Shown: positions 35,026 to 47,529 of the stretch, piece after piece | How positions within the stretch are numbered: the first letter of the stretch is position 1 | How the letters are laid out: the number at the start of each line of letters is the position of its first letter | Assembly (NCBI GenBank): GCA_033239125.1 | Contig: BSWB01000004.1 | Coordinates: 28,641,501-28,705,500 of the forward strand | DNA from: Fagopyrum homotropicum | Lineage: Eukaryota; Streptophyta; Magnoliopsida; Caryophyllales; Polygonaceae | Direction: 5' to 3' | DNA length: 64,000 bases | Made by a program: the position numbers and the translations under genes | Notes under the pieces: generated by a model | What the model was told of the DNA's origin: nothing | The model's database searches: none | The model's input: the letters and a program-made list of their open reading frames with translations, nothing else

Positions 35026-36718
35026 GATCCAACTATAGACTAAGAGATGACATGATTTATGTATGCAGAAAACAACAAAATCTTTTTGGAATTGTGCTTC
35101 TAGCATTGGATCACCTTCATAGTCATGTTCATAGCAATGGACAAGCAATCATGCATGAAATAAATGAAGGCCTGGAAAGACAATTATACTTAACTAGAAG
35201 TCATGCTTGAGAGGTGAAAATGAAGAAGTCAAGATGATCATGAGCATGTCCGATCTAGATCACTAAGCCTTACACACATGCAATTAGGTCACAAGGACTT
35301 AGGAAAGAAAAAAGCCAAGAAACGTGATGATAAGGTGGGAATTTTCTAAGGCCATGTGGTGCAAATCCGGGAAAGGAACTAAACAACCACAACTTTTACA
35401 TTTATACTTCATCCACCAAGGTGTATTTTTCTCCTTTTCTAAGTCCTCGGGTTTTTTCTATTTTTCGAGGTGCATCCACACCGGGCACACATACCAAAGC
35501 TCGTTAGGACTATCGGTTTATTTGACTTTGGCAAGGCACCAACACCCGATTATGTGAAGTGTGCCGAGTTACTTGTCATTTAAACCAACGTCCCCAAACC
35601 TATATTTTTGTCTACACCTTCACATCAAATTCAGCATTTCATTCACAATATTCTTTCATCAACGACTTCACCCCAAACTTGCTTTTCACACGCATCAACA
35701 CACTAGCATGCTCCTAGTCCCGGATGGGTCAAAAGAGGTAAAAATTTTTTCATCAATTGAGGTGCTCAAACAACATGATCAAGATGAGAAGTAGAGAAAG
35801 ATGAATTGCCTCAATCACTCCTAAATGATGTGCAAGAACTAGCATGTAATTTCGACTTTCAATACTCAATTCAATCAAGGCAAACATTCATGATCACAAT
35901 TCAAACATGGGATTCAAGATAAGTACTTCAAGTCCACATATGCATTCATCTATTCAACACATAAGGCCATCCATAGCCAATTCACAAGACAATTTCGTCA
36001 TAAGGGTCATTCCCAAGCTTAGAAGCACTAAATTTTTTTTTTTAAATTTTTTGATTTTTTGGATTTTTCGAAATGTGTATGTACAATGCAAGACATAATG
36101 AAACATGTGACAATATTAAACTATCCTAGATGCCAATCATGCAAGTGATCATGAAAACCTCACCCCATACTTAGAAACACATTGTCCCCAATGTGGAAAC
36201 TAAATAAAGAAGTGAAAGAGGGTCCTCACAATGTAAAATTGGTGATGCTTTGGTATTTCGGTTCACATCGAATGATGATGGTGGATGATCGATCAAGGAT
36301 GGTAGAGAGCTCTTGATGTTCATTACGGTGTCGGAACCAGATCCACGTCTGCTCCACCCATGCTTGATTGGAGATCATCACTTTCCTTGACAGAAGGAAA
36401 AATCGCCCCAACTGCCCAGGAAAATTGGCCGATCTGGCTGAAGAACAAGCCGATTTTTCTGGGTGATTTCCTCCTCGTCCATGTCCTTGGATCTTGTACC
36501 TTCAATAGTTCCATGAGGTTTTCACCTGACCTCCAATATCTCATCACACATGACAATCAACAAGATCTAGCACTCAAAAACACAAAACAAAAACAAAGCA
36601 CACTAAGAGTAAGATCAATCAAAAGCAAGAAAAACAAAAAGGAAAAATAAGTACCAATGGGTTGCCTCCCATTAAGCGCTTCTTTAAGGTCATTAGCTTG
36701 ACCAAATTCAGGAGCATT
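35026..36718 (-). other. 3' spacer of element C (no ORF3)
   Basis: No gene. It holds a conserved spacer block near 35505-35575 (CGGCACAC, ATAATCGGGTG), a second purine tract and hairpin (36162-36194), and CGGCCGAT-like sites near 36421-36465. The position where E and F carry ORF3 is empty. Confidence 0.75.
36162..36194 (-). other. Second (internal) purine tract with GGGA hairpin, element C
   Basis: On the minus strand ACATTG, loop GGGA, CAATGT (36194 to 36179), then TTTCTAAGTATGGGGT. It lies about 1.2 kb before the 3' purine tract. The same arrangement is at 61904-61937 in F and, with a changed loop, at 54306-54339 in E. Confidence 0.65.
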
Positions 36719-39100
36719 TCACTCAAGGTGAAGTGGAGCTATCACTTCCACCGGGGCTTCCGGGATGTACTTCTTCAAACGGTGCCCATTCACCTTGAAG
36801 TCACCACAATGATCTCCTCCTATCTCTACCGCTCCATGAGGAAAGACCTTCTTCACAACATAGGGACCCGTCCATCTTGACTTGAGCTTTCCGGGGAAGA
36901 GTCGCAGCCTCGAGTTGAAGAGAAGCACCAAGTCGCCTTCATTCAACTCCTTTGGGAGGAGGCGCTTGTCATGCCAACGCTTGGTCCTCTCCTTGTAAAT
37001 CCGGGCATTTTCATAAGCATCCAACCGGATCTCCTCAAGGGCGTTCATGTCTAGCAACCACTTCTCACCGGCCTCCTTGAGGTCAAAATTCAACCACCTT
37101 ATAGCCCAATATGCTCTATGCTCCATCTCTACCGGAAGGTGGCAAGACTTGCCATAAACTAGCTTGTAGGGAGTGGTGCCAATTGGTGTCTTGAAAGCGG
37201 TTCTATAAGCCCACAAAGCATCATCGAGCTTCATAGCCCAATCTTTTCTCGTCCTAGAGACCGTCTTCTCAAGTATCCCTTTTATCTCCCGGTTGGAGAT
37301 CTCCACTTGGCCACTAGTTTGGGGGTGGTAAGGTGTTGCCACCTTATGAGTCACCCCATACTTAGCCAAAAGTGCTCCAAAGTTTCTATTAGTGAAGTGC
37401 TTCCCTCCATCACTTATGATCACCCTTGGTGTTCCAAACCTAGGGAAGATGACTCGGTTGAAGAACCGCACCACCACCTTGGCATCATTTGTGGGAGAGG
37501 CGATTGCCTCCACCCATCTTGAAACATAGTCTACCGCCAATAGGATGTAGAGGTTGCCACATGAAGAAGGGAATGGTCCCATGAAGTCCACACCCCATAC
37601 ATCAAATATCTCCACCTCTTGTATGTTGTTCAAGGGCATCTCATTTCTCCTTGAGATGTTGCCCGTCCTTTGGCAAGCATCACAAGATACCACAAAGGTT
37701 TGTACATCCTTGAACAAACTTGGCCAAAAGAAGCCCGATTGCAACACCTTAGCACATGTCTTGTGTGAGCTAGCATGCCCTCCACATGGCAAGGAATGAC
37801 AATGGCGGATCACACTCTCCACCTCATCCTCTGGTATGCATCTTCTAAACACTCCATCCGGTCCTCTCTTGAACAAAAGTGGTTCATTCCAATAGTAGTG
37901 CCTCACATCCTTGAAGAACTTCTTTCTTTGGGTATATGTCAATCCGGGAGGCACTTCTTCACACACTAGGTAGTTCACAATGTCGGCATACCATGGCTCA
38001 CTTCCTCTAGACACTTGGAACAAGCACTCCTCCACCATTTGCAATTGCTCATCCCGGAATAAGTCATCAATCGGGATGTCATCTCGCTCAAGCTCTAATG
38101 GTGGGAGTCTACTAAGGTGATCCACCACTGAATTTTCGGACCCCTTCTTGTCCCGGATCTCCAAATCAAATTCTTGAAGAAGGAGGATCCACCGAATCAA
38201 TCTAGGCTTGGCATCCTTCTTGGTAAGGAGATAACGGATCGCAGCATGATCCGTATACACTATGACTTTCGCTCCAACAAGATATGAGCGGAACTTTTCA
38301 AATGCATATACAACCGCTAGCAACTCTTTCTCGGTTGTGGCATAGTTAAGTTGGGCATCATCTAGCGTCTTGCTAGCATAATAAATGGCATGAGTGCGCC
38401 CATCTTTCCTTTGCCCCAAAACAGCCCCAACGGCTACATTGCTTGCATCACACATGATCTCAAATGGTAGGCTCCAATCCGGAGGTTGCATGATAGGTGC
38501 GGAGATCAAAGCGTTCTTCAACCTACAAAAAGCCTCAAGGCAATCTTTGGAGAAAACAAACTCAACATCTTTCATTAGTAGGTTAGTAAGAGGCTTAGAA
38601 ATTTTAGAGAAATCTTGAATAAACCTCCGGTAAAAACCGGCATGCCCTAAAAAGCTCCTTACCCCCTTCACCGAGGTAGGTGATGGCAACTTCTCTATCG
38701 TTTCAATCTTGGCCCTATCAACCTCAATGCCATGGTTAGACACCAAGTGTCCTAACACAATACCTTCACTTACCATGAAGTGGCATTTTTCCCAATTCAA
38801 GACAAGATTTGTCTCCTCACATCTTTGCAATACTAATGACAAGTTAGCCAAGCAATTATCAAAGGAAGAACCATAAACAGAGAAATCATCCATGAACACT
38901 TCCATGATATTTTCAATGTATTCCGAAAAGATAGCCATCATACACCTTTGGAAGGTGGCGGGTGCATTACACAACCCAAATGGCATTCTCCTATATGCAA
39001 AAGTTCCCCATGGACATGTAAATGTGGTTTTCTCTTGGTCATCGGGGTGGATAGGGATTTGGAAGAATCCACTATAGCCATCTAAATACACATCCTCCAC
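36719..39100 (-). pseudogene. pol of element C: RT (after deletion), RNase H, integrase
   Basis: An open frame of 793 codons. From the start: YLDGYSGFFQIPIHPDDQEK, MPFGLCNAPATFQ and FMDDFSVYG (RT catalytic Asp pair), RNase H (IMCDASNVAVGAVLG, VYTDHAAIRYLL), then integrase with a His/Cys zinc finger (HCHSLPCGGH and CDAC) and the DDE residues in DVWGVDFMGP, IISDGGKHF and SGQVEISNREIKG. The C-terminus GHRLKKYIPEAPVEVIAPLHLE has no chromodomain, as usual for Athila. It is not joined in frame to the upstream protease/RT start: about 100 bp covering CIDYRKLN to QMLERLA is deleted at 39082-39100. The ATG at 39100 is not a real start. Confidence 0.9.
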
Positions 39101-39678
39101 CCCGTAACCGTCCTAGTCGGGATTAGTTCATTGTTCTCATTGGTCACTACGGTCATCCCACCCTTCTTAGGAACTACATGAACGGGACTAACCCACTTAC
39201 TATCCGAGATAGGGTAGATAATTCCTGCATCTAGCAACTTAATGATCTCCTTCTTGACTACCTCTTTCATTATAGGGTTCAATCTTCTTTGATGTTCAAT
39301 AGAGGGTTTATGGTTATCTTCCATCATTATCTTATGCATGCACAAAGAGGGCTTAATGCTAACAAGGTTGTCAATGGTGTATCCTATTGCCTTTCTATGC
39401 AGTTTCAATTCATTCAACAATCTATTAAGCTCATCATCATTCAAAGATGCATTCACAATCACCGGATAAGTAGAATTTGAACCAAGGAAAGCATACTTTA
39501 AATGAGAAGGAAGAGGTTTAAAATCAAGTTGAGGAGGACCTTTTTCGGTTGGAGACGATCCATACAATGTAGGTTGAGATGATTGCAAAGCCATGGAAGC
39601 CTCCTTGGAGTCCCTTGATGATTGCTCACAATCAAGTGGTTGATGCTGAAAAGACTCAGGAAAATCGGCCCAGTCAGA

Positions 39679-39694
39679 AAAATCGGCCGATTTT
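39679..39694. repeat. Perfect palindrome inside pol linker of C
   Basis: AAAATCGGCCGATTTT, 16 nt, perfect. A second copy, AAATCGGCCGATTT, is at 39761-39774. Both lie in the protease-RT linker reading frame and match the C LTR palindrome. Confidence 0.75.
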
Positions 39695-39760
39695 CCTGAG
39701 GGTAGGTCGATCTGAGTTTCTGTTTTTGCAGAACTGGATGAAACTTCAGCATAAGTCCAT

Positions 39761-39774
39761 AAATCGGCCGATTT
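39761..39774. repeat. Second palindrome inside pol linker of C
   Basis: AAATCGGCCGATTT, perfect 14-nt palindrome, 66 nt from the first copy. It encodes KSADLW on the minus strand. Confidence 0.75.
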
Positions 39775-40802
39775 GGTCCCTTCAGTCCGATTTCTCTGGC
39801 TGATTTTCTCTTCCTTGAGGACTTCAAATCCAACACTTGGTAGCTCGTCTAATGCATTCAAGGCCTTGATTACTTCATTTCTACTCTCCTCAACTCCTTC
39901 CTCCATCAAGCTTGAGCTAAGAACCTTCTCAAGTGGATCTTTGAGCAAGATTGAGCTCACAACCTCTCTAGACTCCTCTTCTTCAACTATGTTGAATACA
40001 TCTTCATCAAGGGTTGGTCCTTTCATCATTGTGGACAGCTTGAACTTGATGTTCTCTTCTCCAATGTTGAAGGAGAGAGTCTCATTCTTGCAATCTACTA
40101 GACATCCGGAGGTAGGTAGGAAAGGTCTCCCCAAGATGATAGGAACCGGATAGTCCGCCGGGATGTCCAAAACAACGAAGTCTATGGGCACATAGAACTT
40201 CCCTACTTGCACCGGAATGTCTTCCAAGATTCCAACCGGATGAGTGATTGAGCGGTCCGCCATGTAAAGGGTCATCTTGACCGGCTTTGGCTCTCCTAGC
40301 CCAACCTTGTTGCAAAGTGCAAGCGGGATGATGCTTACACTTGCCCCAAGATCACATAGGGCGTCATACTTCACTTCTCCTACTCCGATTGGCACACAAA
40401 AGGATCCCGGATCTCTTAGCTTAGGAGGCATCTCCTCCTTCATTGTTTGGATCAACTCCGAGGATCTCTTTGTCATCCTTATCTCCCCATACTCCTCCAA
40501 CTTCCTTTTGTTGGAGAGTATCTCCTTTAAGAACTTGCCATATGCCGGCATACCTAAGATAGCATCCATGAACGGAATGTTAATATGCAATTTAGACATA
40601 AGTTCAAGGAATTTACCAAAGTGATTGTCCAAGCGAGCCCTTGCTCGTGATTGTGGGAATGGTAGTGGTGGCTTGTATGGAGGCGGTGCCACATATGTTG
40701 GCTCAACATCCTTGCTCTTGCCTCCATCTTCTTGAAATGGCTCTTCTTCATTCACCACTTGCTTCCCTTTAGCATTCTCCTTTGGCAAAGGATCCTTCAT
40801 GC

Positions 40803-42383
40803 TTAACTCACTCCTCGTTGTAATAGCAAACACTTGGCCTCTTGGGTTATCTTCGGTTCTTCCGGGAAGCTTTCCCGGATCTCTATGGCTTCACCCGCCT
40901 TTTGGAACACTTGTGCTTCTAAAACCTTTTGAGCCTTGGAAATGGAAGTCACCGTGCTCTCAAGTCCACTCAACCTTCCAAGCAATTGCTCAAACATCAT
41001 TTCGGTTCTATCCTTTGGAGGTTGAGTAAATCCGGGTGGAGGTTCTTGTGAAGCTTTTGGTGGTGGAGTTGTGCTTGTGGAAGCAGGAGGGTTCAAGGCT
41101 CCATCCGGGTTAGAATAGGAAAACCCGGGATGGTTGTGGTTAGGCCTGTAATTGTTGAATTGCCGGTTGTTGCTGAAGTTCCTTGGACCTTGATAGTTAT
41201 TGTAATTGCCCCTTTCCATGTAATTCACATCCTTCTCCTTGGAAGACAAGTTTGCTTGCACTTGCACTTGAGGGGTTGCTTGGTTCTTCAAAGTTGTAGC
41301 ACACAACTCCCTCAAAGACTTTAGCTCGTTGTTGATGGCGTCAAGCTTGAAATTACTCATGGTGACTTCACTTACCTCATATGCTCCCGCCTTTCTCCAT
41401 TCACTCTTCCTATGGGAGTATTTCTCAATCACTAGAGCTTGTTTCTCCACAAACTCCCAAGCCTCATCCACATGCTTTTCCATGAAAGTCCCACCGGAAA
41501 GAGATTGGAGCTTGAATTGGCTATCTTCATCAAGTCCCTTGAAGTAGATTTCCAACAGCTCAATTTTTGGTATACCATGGTGTGGACAATCTAGGAGAAG
41601 ATCTTTGAATCTCTCCCAAGACTTGAACAAACTCTCTCTATCCTTCATCACGAAGGCATTGATCTTCCCTCTTAATTCGGTAGTCTTGGAAGGTGGGAAG
41701 AACTTAGCCAAAAACTCGGTTGTCATCTCCTCCCAAGTACCAACTCGCCCTTGTGGAATAGATTGATATCAAGCTAAGGCCTTATCCTTAAGAGAGAAGG
41801 AGAAAGCCCTAAGCTTATGGTTGTTGCTCTCCAATCTAGGCGGTCTAAGAGTCTCCATCAAAATCTCATAGTTCATCAAGTGTTGATGAGGAGACTCTCC
41901 TTCCATCCCTCCAAATTGATTATGTCAGATCATTTGTAGAACTTGAGGGCGGAGCTCGTAGTTGTGGGTTGCGGGATCTCCTAAGTTCACACCCGGACGG
42001 TGTGCTCTTTGTGCCGGATCCATACGTCTCCCTAAAGTTTGTGGCTCTTCAATAGCAATGGGTACAACCCTAACATTCGCCGCCGGCTGCGGTTGTGGTG
42101 GAGGAGGTGGAGGTTGTTGACGATTAAGCTCTCCTTGTACAAGGGCTTGCCTAATCTCATCAATCTCCCTCCTAGTTGCTTCTTGCCTCTCATTGGCAAG
42201 TCTCCTTTCTTCCTCCAAGAGCTCATCTCTTAGCCTTATTTGCTCTAAAGCCTCATCCAATTCAGCTTAGAGATCTCTTCCGGCCATCTCTTTTCCCTTT
42301 TTAATGCTCTTGGATCTAGATCTAAGGGTTTTCTCCGGTTCGGGATCGAATGGAGCTAAATCCTTGACACGAGATCTTCGCAT
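40803..42383 (-). pseudogene. gag of element C
   Basis: The ATG at 42383 (minus) opens MRRSRVKDLAPFDPEPEKT, like the other gag starts, 4 nt after an acceptor-like CTCTTTAG. Then a coiled coil (LDEALEQIRLRDELLEEERR), a Pro/Gln stretch, MDPAQRAHRPGVNLGDPATH, the gag core LRAFSFSLKDKALA and EMTTEFLAKFFPPSK, and a C-terminal tract rich in Asn, Pro and Thr (about 41040-41240). Stops: TAA at about 42269, TGA at about 41925, TGA at 41768. All three fit C-to-T or G-to-A changes. The frame shifts at about 40833 into protease. Confidence 0.88.
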
Positions 42384-42499
42384 ACACCTAAAGAGTAAGA
42401 GATGTCCTGAAAAGCAAAGACACAAACCAAAGAGAGATCAAAAGCAACAAGAAAGATCTACACTATAAACAATCACAAATAGACTCAATCTAGACCTAG

Positions 42500-42517
42500 T
42501 CCCCGGCAACGGCGCCA
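42500..42517 (-). other. Primer-binding site of element C
   Basis: TGGCGCCGTTGCCGGGGA on the minus strand, 6 nt from the 5' LTR. Confidence 0.93.
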
Positions 42518-42523
42518 AAAACT

Positions 42524-44355
42524 TGTTACGCTAAGATTGTGTAGCACAAAAAGCTTTAAATTTATACTCGTTATATTTCTCCTAACTCCTAGCGAACCCG
42601 CAGTGTACGGGACATTTGTAGTAGGGATAGTATTCCGAGGTCGAACACAAAGACTAAGGTGAAATCAAGTCAAACAATGGTCATAGATAGTGTGGATCTA
42701 ATCTAAGAAAAGGTCAAGGAACAAAGAAATGAAAATCTCGATGTTTTTGATTTGGTTTTTAGATGATCGATCAAGATCACAATTTATGCAAAGTAATAGA
42801 TCAAACTAACAGTTCAAGCTACCAAAACAAACAAGTAACGCAAACTCAAATATGTGATCAAAGAGAAAAGTGGATTCTAGAGGTCAAGATCTCCGGTTAT
42901 GGCATTGGACTCAAGGTTCTTAAGGATTCTAAGGACAAAGCTGCGGTGTTGGGAAAGGGTGTTTCACTATGGAAGCAATTACCGGGTAGGTCTCTCACTT
43001 CACTAGTACCACATCAAACTTCTATTACCGGGTAGGTCTCAAGGGGTTAAAGTAGGGAATTCTACACAAACCGGATACTACTTAAAGGGCAACCCTCTCC
43101 TTACCGGGTAAGTCTCGGAATAGGGAAATCTCAAGCGACAATCCTAGAACACTCGATCCAATAGCGGCTTATGAGGCTCACTATTACCTAGACTTCATCA
43201 TCTTAGGTATCTAAGATCGGGAATCAACGGGTAGATCTCTTCCCTCACTTAGGTTGATAGCATTAGGTGACCCTAAGCTAAATTAAGCTTAATAAACACT
43301 AGGATTTCAACAACCTAACACCTTAACATACAGATTCATCAATTAAAGATCAACAGAGAAGAAAATCGGGTGGATCTTATATAAATCGGCCGATCTGGCA
43401 TGATGAACAGCCCGATTTTTCCTCCTGGGTTAGATTTCGTGCATACAAATCATCCTAAACTAACATATAAGTCCATCCTATCATCACCCAAGCCATAACC
43501 ATCAATCCATCACTCCGGAATCACAATAAACTAGCCAATAATATGCATATCAAGATCCAAAATCATCATACAAGCATACATGGTTCTCATAGATGGATGA
43601 TGAAAGATAAGCAAGTAAAAATAATAAATCTCAGCTGAATCTAAGTTTTAGCAAGACTTACAACCCTTCAAATGATATTCCAAAACGTTCCTAACAATCC
43701 TTGCAATAGCTCTTCAATCCAAGACTCCAAAAATCACTCAAAATCACTCAAAACCTCACTATCACTCTATGTTTGGTGTTCTTCTTCTTCCTTCAATTTG
43801 AGAGAGTTTTCCTCTCCTCCAAGTCTATCCTCCAATGGGTGAGCTGTCAATGAGAGAACGTGGGAGAGGAGAGATGCTCAACAACAGCTTGCAGGCCCAC
43901 TTATATTCTCCACCAAGAGCAAGGCCGGATCAAGAGATCGTGGGACACGTGGCTTAAGCTGTCAAAGGCAGAAAAATCGACCCAGGGAGATAAATCGGCT
44001 GATTTTCCTGGTAGTTGGTCCGATTTTCTTCAACAGAAGCATGCTATGATCGTTTAGCCATGAGTTGCTCCATTGATTGCACCAATAGTGGTCTTTGTGT
44101 CCTTTGTTGCTCCAATTATGCTCCTTCAAAGCTTTGGATGTGTACCACCATGAGGCTTGACCCTCGAATGCATCGTTTAATGTCTAAAAGACCCCCGAAA
44201 TACCTACAAAACCGATAAAAGGTCGTGTAGACGTCTTTTCTAGAAATATGCATGAATTGAGCGAAAACGTCATGAACCAATGTCAAACCGTGCATGAATA
44301 ACGGGAAAAACTATCTAATTAAGTGCCTAAACTAACGTCATAAATCACGTTATCA
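42524..44355 (-). mobile_element. 5' LTR of element C
   Basis: 1832 bp, nearly identical to 33156-34986. Palindromes at 43385-43394 (ATCGGCCGAT) and about 43994 (AAATCGGCTGATTT). Confidence 0.95.
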
Positions 44356-44360
44356 TATGC

Positions 44361-46088
44361 TAAAAACAAGGATGTGAACCCGCAGTGTACGGGTCAATCG
44401 TAGTAAAAAGCAAGAATTCCGGGGTGTCGATCTCAGGGACTTAGGTGAAACCTAAGCAAGTATAAGTAGTCTATGTAATTACTAACCATAAAAGCAATTA
44501 AAGCAATCAAAGATGATAAAAAGTTAATTACAAGAATATGCAATTCTAGGGATTAAAGAATCTAGTTGTGGTTCCAACTCAAGTTCTAAAGATAAGCGGA
44601 CAAAGCTGAGATTTTGCAAAGGGAAGTTGTTACTAAAGTGGAATAGATCACCGGGTAAGTCTCACTACTCACTAATCCCAAACCGTAACTCCTATTACCG
44701 GGTAAGTCTCAAGGAATTAAGGAAAAGAACTATAACCTCAAACTAACACTCCAACTAAGGGAATAGAATCAACCTTTACCGGGTAAGTCTCAAGCTAACT
44801 CACAAAGATGGAATGAAAGCACACTCAAACCCCAATAAAGTGTAAACCTTTATTACCTACACTTATGATCATGGGTAAACAAACAAAGGAATTACCGGGT
44901 AAGTCTCATCCTAAGCTTGCATTGAACTAGGAAAGGTGTAATAAGAATAGGATTTGGCAAACTCTAACACTTAACTCTCATTTTTGGATCAGAATAGTCA
45001 CCTCGGTCACATGAATTCCACCCCGGCCGAGATGTTCATCGACTGAGCGAGATGTTCTAGGGTTAAGGATAAAGACTCGGGCTTTCAGGGTCCTACTGGA
45101 ATTTAAGATTATTCTATCATTGTTTTTCCCACAACCTTCAGCCAATCACCCTAGAATCACACAAAGAAATTAGCCAAACATCATCATGAAAGCAATAATC
45201 AAATATAAGGGAAGAAGGTGAATAATTGAACACAAAAACCTTAAGAACAAGGCTTCAATAACTGAATCAATTATCAAACAAACAAGCGTTCCTTGGATCA
45301 CAATCCAATAGGACAATCAACAAGAAGGGAATCTAAGAGAATCTTACAAAACCCTTCACAAAAGCTATAAAAGCTATCAACTTCTAATCTTCCTTCAACC
45401 TTCCTAAAATCCTTCCCAACTGCTGGATTGCTCTAAGCATGTATAAACATGTATTTTCCGGTGATGCGCCGAAGATCTGAAATCTCTTGATCCGAAGATC
45501 TAAAATCTCTTGATCCAAAGATGGTTGAATTGTAAAAAATCCAACCCTTTATATAGGAGAATTATCTTCCAAAGATAAAATATCTTAAAAAGATAATTTC
45601 CTAATAAAATATATCTTATCTCTAAAATAGATCTCCTAAATATATGATCTTCCTTCTAGAAATCCAGTGAAAAAATATAAGATCTTAGCTAAGAATAAAA
45701 TATATCTCTCCGCATCCAAGGTGTTCGCCTCGGTCGGGACGCTCCTCTGGATCACCTCGGTCGAGATAGTACTATAGCTGACCGAGGTGGCTCTAAACTG
45801 AATATGAAATCTCTCAAATCTGGTCCAAAGTAAATCTTTAATCCATTTCCATGCTTCCTCGATTCTTCCTTAAGCTCCTGAATGTAGCTCCAATGACTCC
45901 TTCGCTCCTTTTTGATGCAAAACGTGCCATTTTACCTACGATTACAACGAAATTTGGTGTATACCTCGATTCCCGCAAAGGTAGATGAAACGACAATATA
46001 ATCACATAATATACATTCAAACATGCAGATCATTGAAGATAAAATGTCTAAACAGGTCCCAAAATATAGACTATAATTCATGCTATCA
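44361..46088 (-). mobile_element. 3' LTR of element D, main part
   Basis: Together with 33102-33155 it forms the 3' LTR of D, cut by element C at TATGC. Ends at CATGCTATCA (46088), next to the purine tract. Four-site array at about 44653-44920, TATA (inverted) at 45548-45555, and palindrome sites at about 45000-45050 and 45729-45790. Confidence 0.93.
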
Positions 46089-46127
46089 AAATACCCCATA
46101 CTTAGCCCTTGCTTGTCCCCAAGCAAG
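46089..46127 (-). other. Purine tract and GNRA-type hairpin of D
   Basis: Minus strand: CTTGCTTG, loop GGGA, CAAGCAAG (46127 to 46108), then GGCTAAGTATGGGGTATTT next to the LTR. Confidence 0.8.
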
Positions 46128-47153
46128 TTCCAAATCTTAGATATATGATAGAATGGATTATAAGTCATAAAGATCAATGAAAAGTCTTTCAAAACATTTT
46201 TGGTGGTGTGCTCCAATTATAGATCACTCTAAGAGAATGCTTCATGGAATTGAAAATCAAAACATGCTCAAAACATTTTATAAATATAAGAAAGTTGTTC
46301 ATCTTTGCATAAAATCATAGAATGCACAATAAATCATAATTATTGAAATTAATCATGCATAATCCAGTTTAAACCACCAAGTCAATCAACAAGCTCGAGG
46401 TCTCAAGGGCTTTCAAAAGAGGTCAAGAAACGTGTGAGGGTGGGATGTATATAGGGAATGTGGTGCTAGAATCCAGAAAAAGGATCTTTACTTCACTTGC
46501 TTTGAATTTCAACATCTTCCACCAATAAGCTTTGCTTATTTTACTTTTTGGGATGCATGGACAGAGGTGCACAATAACCGAAGCCTGGGAGATTAGCAAT
46601 CATCAATTTCTCGAGATGCCTCAAACCTTTGATGCACATACCATGACCCGTTAGGAATATCGCTTCATCCGACTTTGGCAAGACACAAACACCCGGCTAT
46701 GTGAATGGTGCCGAGTTACTCATCATCATGATTGACTTCCCCAAACCTATTTGTTTTTTTCTAACTTCCAGCCAACATCTCATCTTTTCTTTCAATTGCT
46801 TTTCACTTGTTTGCTTCCAAATTCCCGGATAGGTAAAGGGAGGTAAATATGTATATGAGGGGCTAAGCATGATCAAGAAGAAGAAGAGAAGAGAATGAAT
46901 TGCCTTAATCATCCCAGGAAGAAAGTGAGAGAACTCATCATGTGGTGTCAACCTTCAAATTCAACATAATTTGGATAAAAACAAAGTATTAAACATGCCA
47001 CAAATTTCAAACAAAGCATTTAGCAACTTAAACATATTATAAAACCTTTGAAACATATAAAGATTTAAAAACCAATCTGCAAACAAAATCATCACTGAGG
47101 TCATATCCAGATAAGAAGCACAAAAATCATTTCGAAAATTGTTCCAGTTAAAC

Positions 47154-47169
47154 CATCTCGGTCGAGATG
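47154..47169. repeat. Single palindrome at ORF3 deletion junction in D
   Basis: CATCTCGGTCGAGATG. On the minus strand the flank before it matches the left flank of the site at 29766-29781 in E, and the flank after it (GTTTAACTG) matches the right flank of the site at 54551-54566. Both arms carry the same paired change (CACCTCG to CATCTCG). Confidence 0.75.
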
Positions 47170-47529
47170 GTCTCGACTGGACTGAGGTGGTACGGACCGA
47201 GGTGGATCTTTAGTAACCCTAGTCGCCTCGGTTGCTCAAGAATCATCTCGGTCGAGGTGCTGTGACAGCAACCGAGATGTGTATCAGTCAAACTCCGTCT
47301 TCTCAAATTCTCGAACTTCTGTCCTTCCAGTGTTGCTCCTGGGTTGTATTCCTTCCTTAGATGTCACCTGTTGTCTGTCTAGGACGCCAAAAACAAAGCA
47401 AAGCAAAGCAAAAGCAAACTATCTAAAGCTAGACTAGAAAAAGGGAAAAGAAAGCAATACCTTGGGTTGCCTCCCAAGCAGCGCTTGATTTAAGGTCACT
47501 AGCTGGACCGTACGGTATCCTTAAACAAG

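Larger units (their letters stand above)
39082..40833 (-). pseudogene. Protease and start of RT, element C
   Basis: Minus-strand frame AITTRSELSMKDPLPKENAK, then FPQSRARARLDNHFGKFLEL, protease site CDLGASVSIIPLALCN, GRPFLPTSGCLVDCKN, the linker with KSADLW and KSADFSDWADFPES encoded by AAATCGGCCGATTT motifs, and RT start KKGGMTVVTNENNELIPTRTVTGW. It ends at GWRMCI with the RT deletion. A one- or two-base shift (about 40833) separates it from gag. Confidence 0.88.
33156..44355 (-). mobile_element. Athila-type retrotransposon C, complete ends (minus strand)
   Basis: 11,200 bp between perfect TSDs TATGC (33151-33155 and 44356-44360), inserted in the 3' LTR of D. LTRs of 1831 and 1832 bp start TGTTACGCTAAG and end CACGTTATCA on the plus strand. 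By eye about 30 point differences separate them, under 2%, so it is a young insertion. It has gag, protease, RT, RNase H and integrase, but no ORF3. It is the only element here with a long, nearly intact integrase, yet it is dead through stops and an RT deletion. Confidence 0.96.
46089..47529 (-). other. 3' spacer of element D (no integrase, no ORF3)
   Basis: On the minus strand: pol end, then a motif cluster (about 47155-47300), the ORF3 deletion junction at the palindrome 47154-47169, then spacer, the conserved CGGCACCATTCACATAGCCGGGTG block (inverted, about 46690-46720), a GNRA-type hairpin (46108-46127) and the purine tract against the LTR at 46088. No gene. Confidence 0.8.

Noticed and set aside
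36719..37000. Chromodomain at the end of C integrase
   Set aside because: The C-terminus ends in the Athila-type HRLKKYIPEAPVEVIAPLHLE without chromodomain residues.
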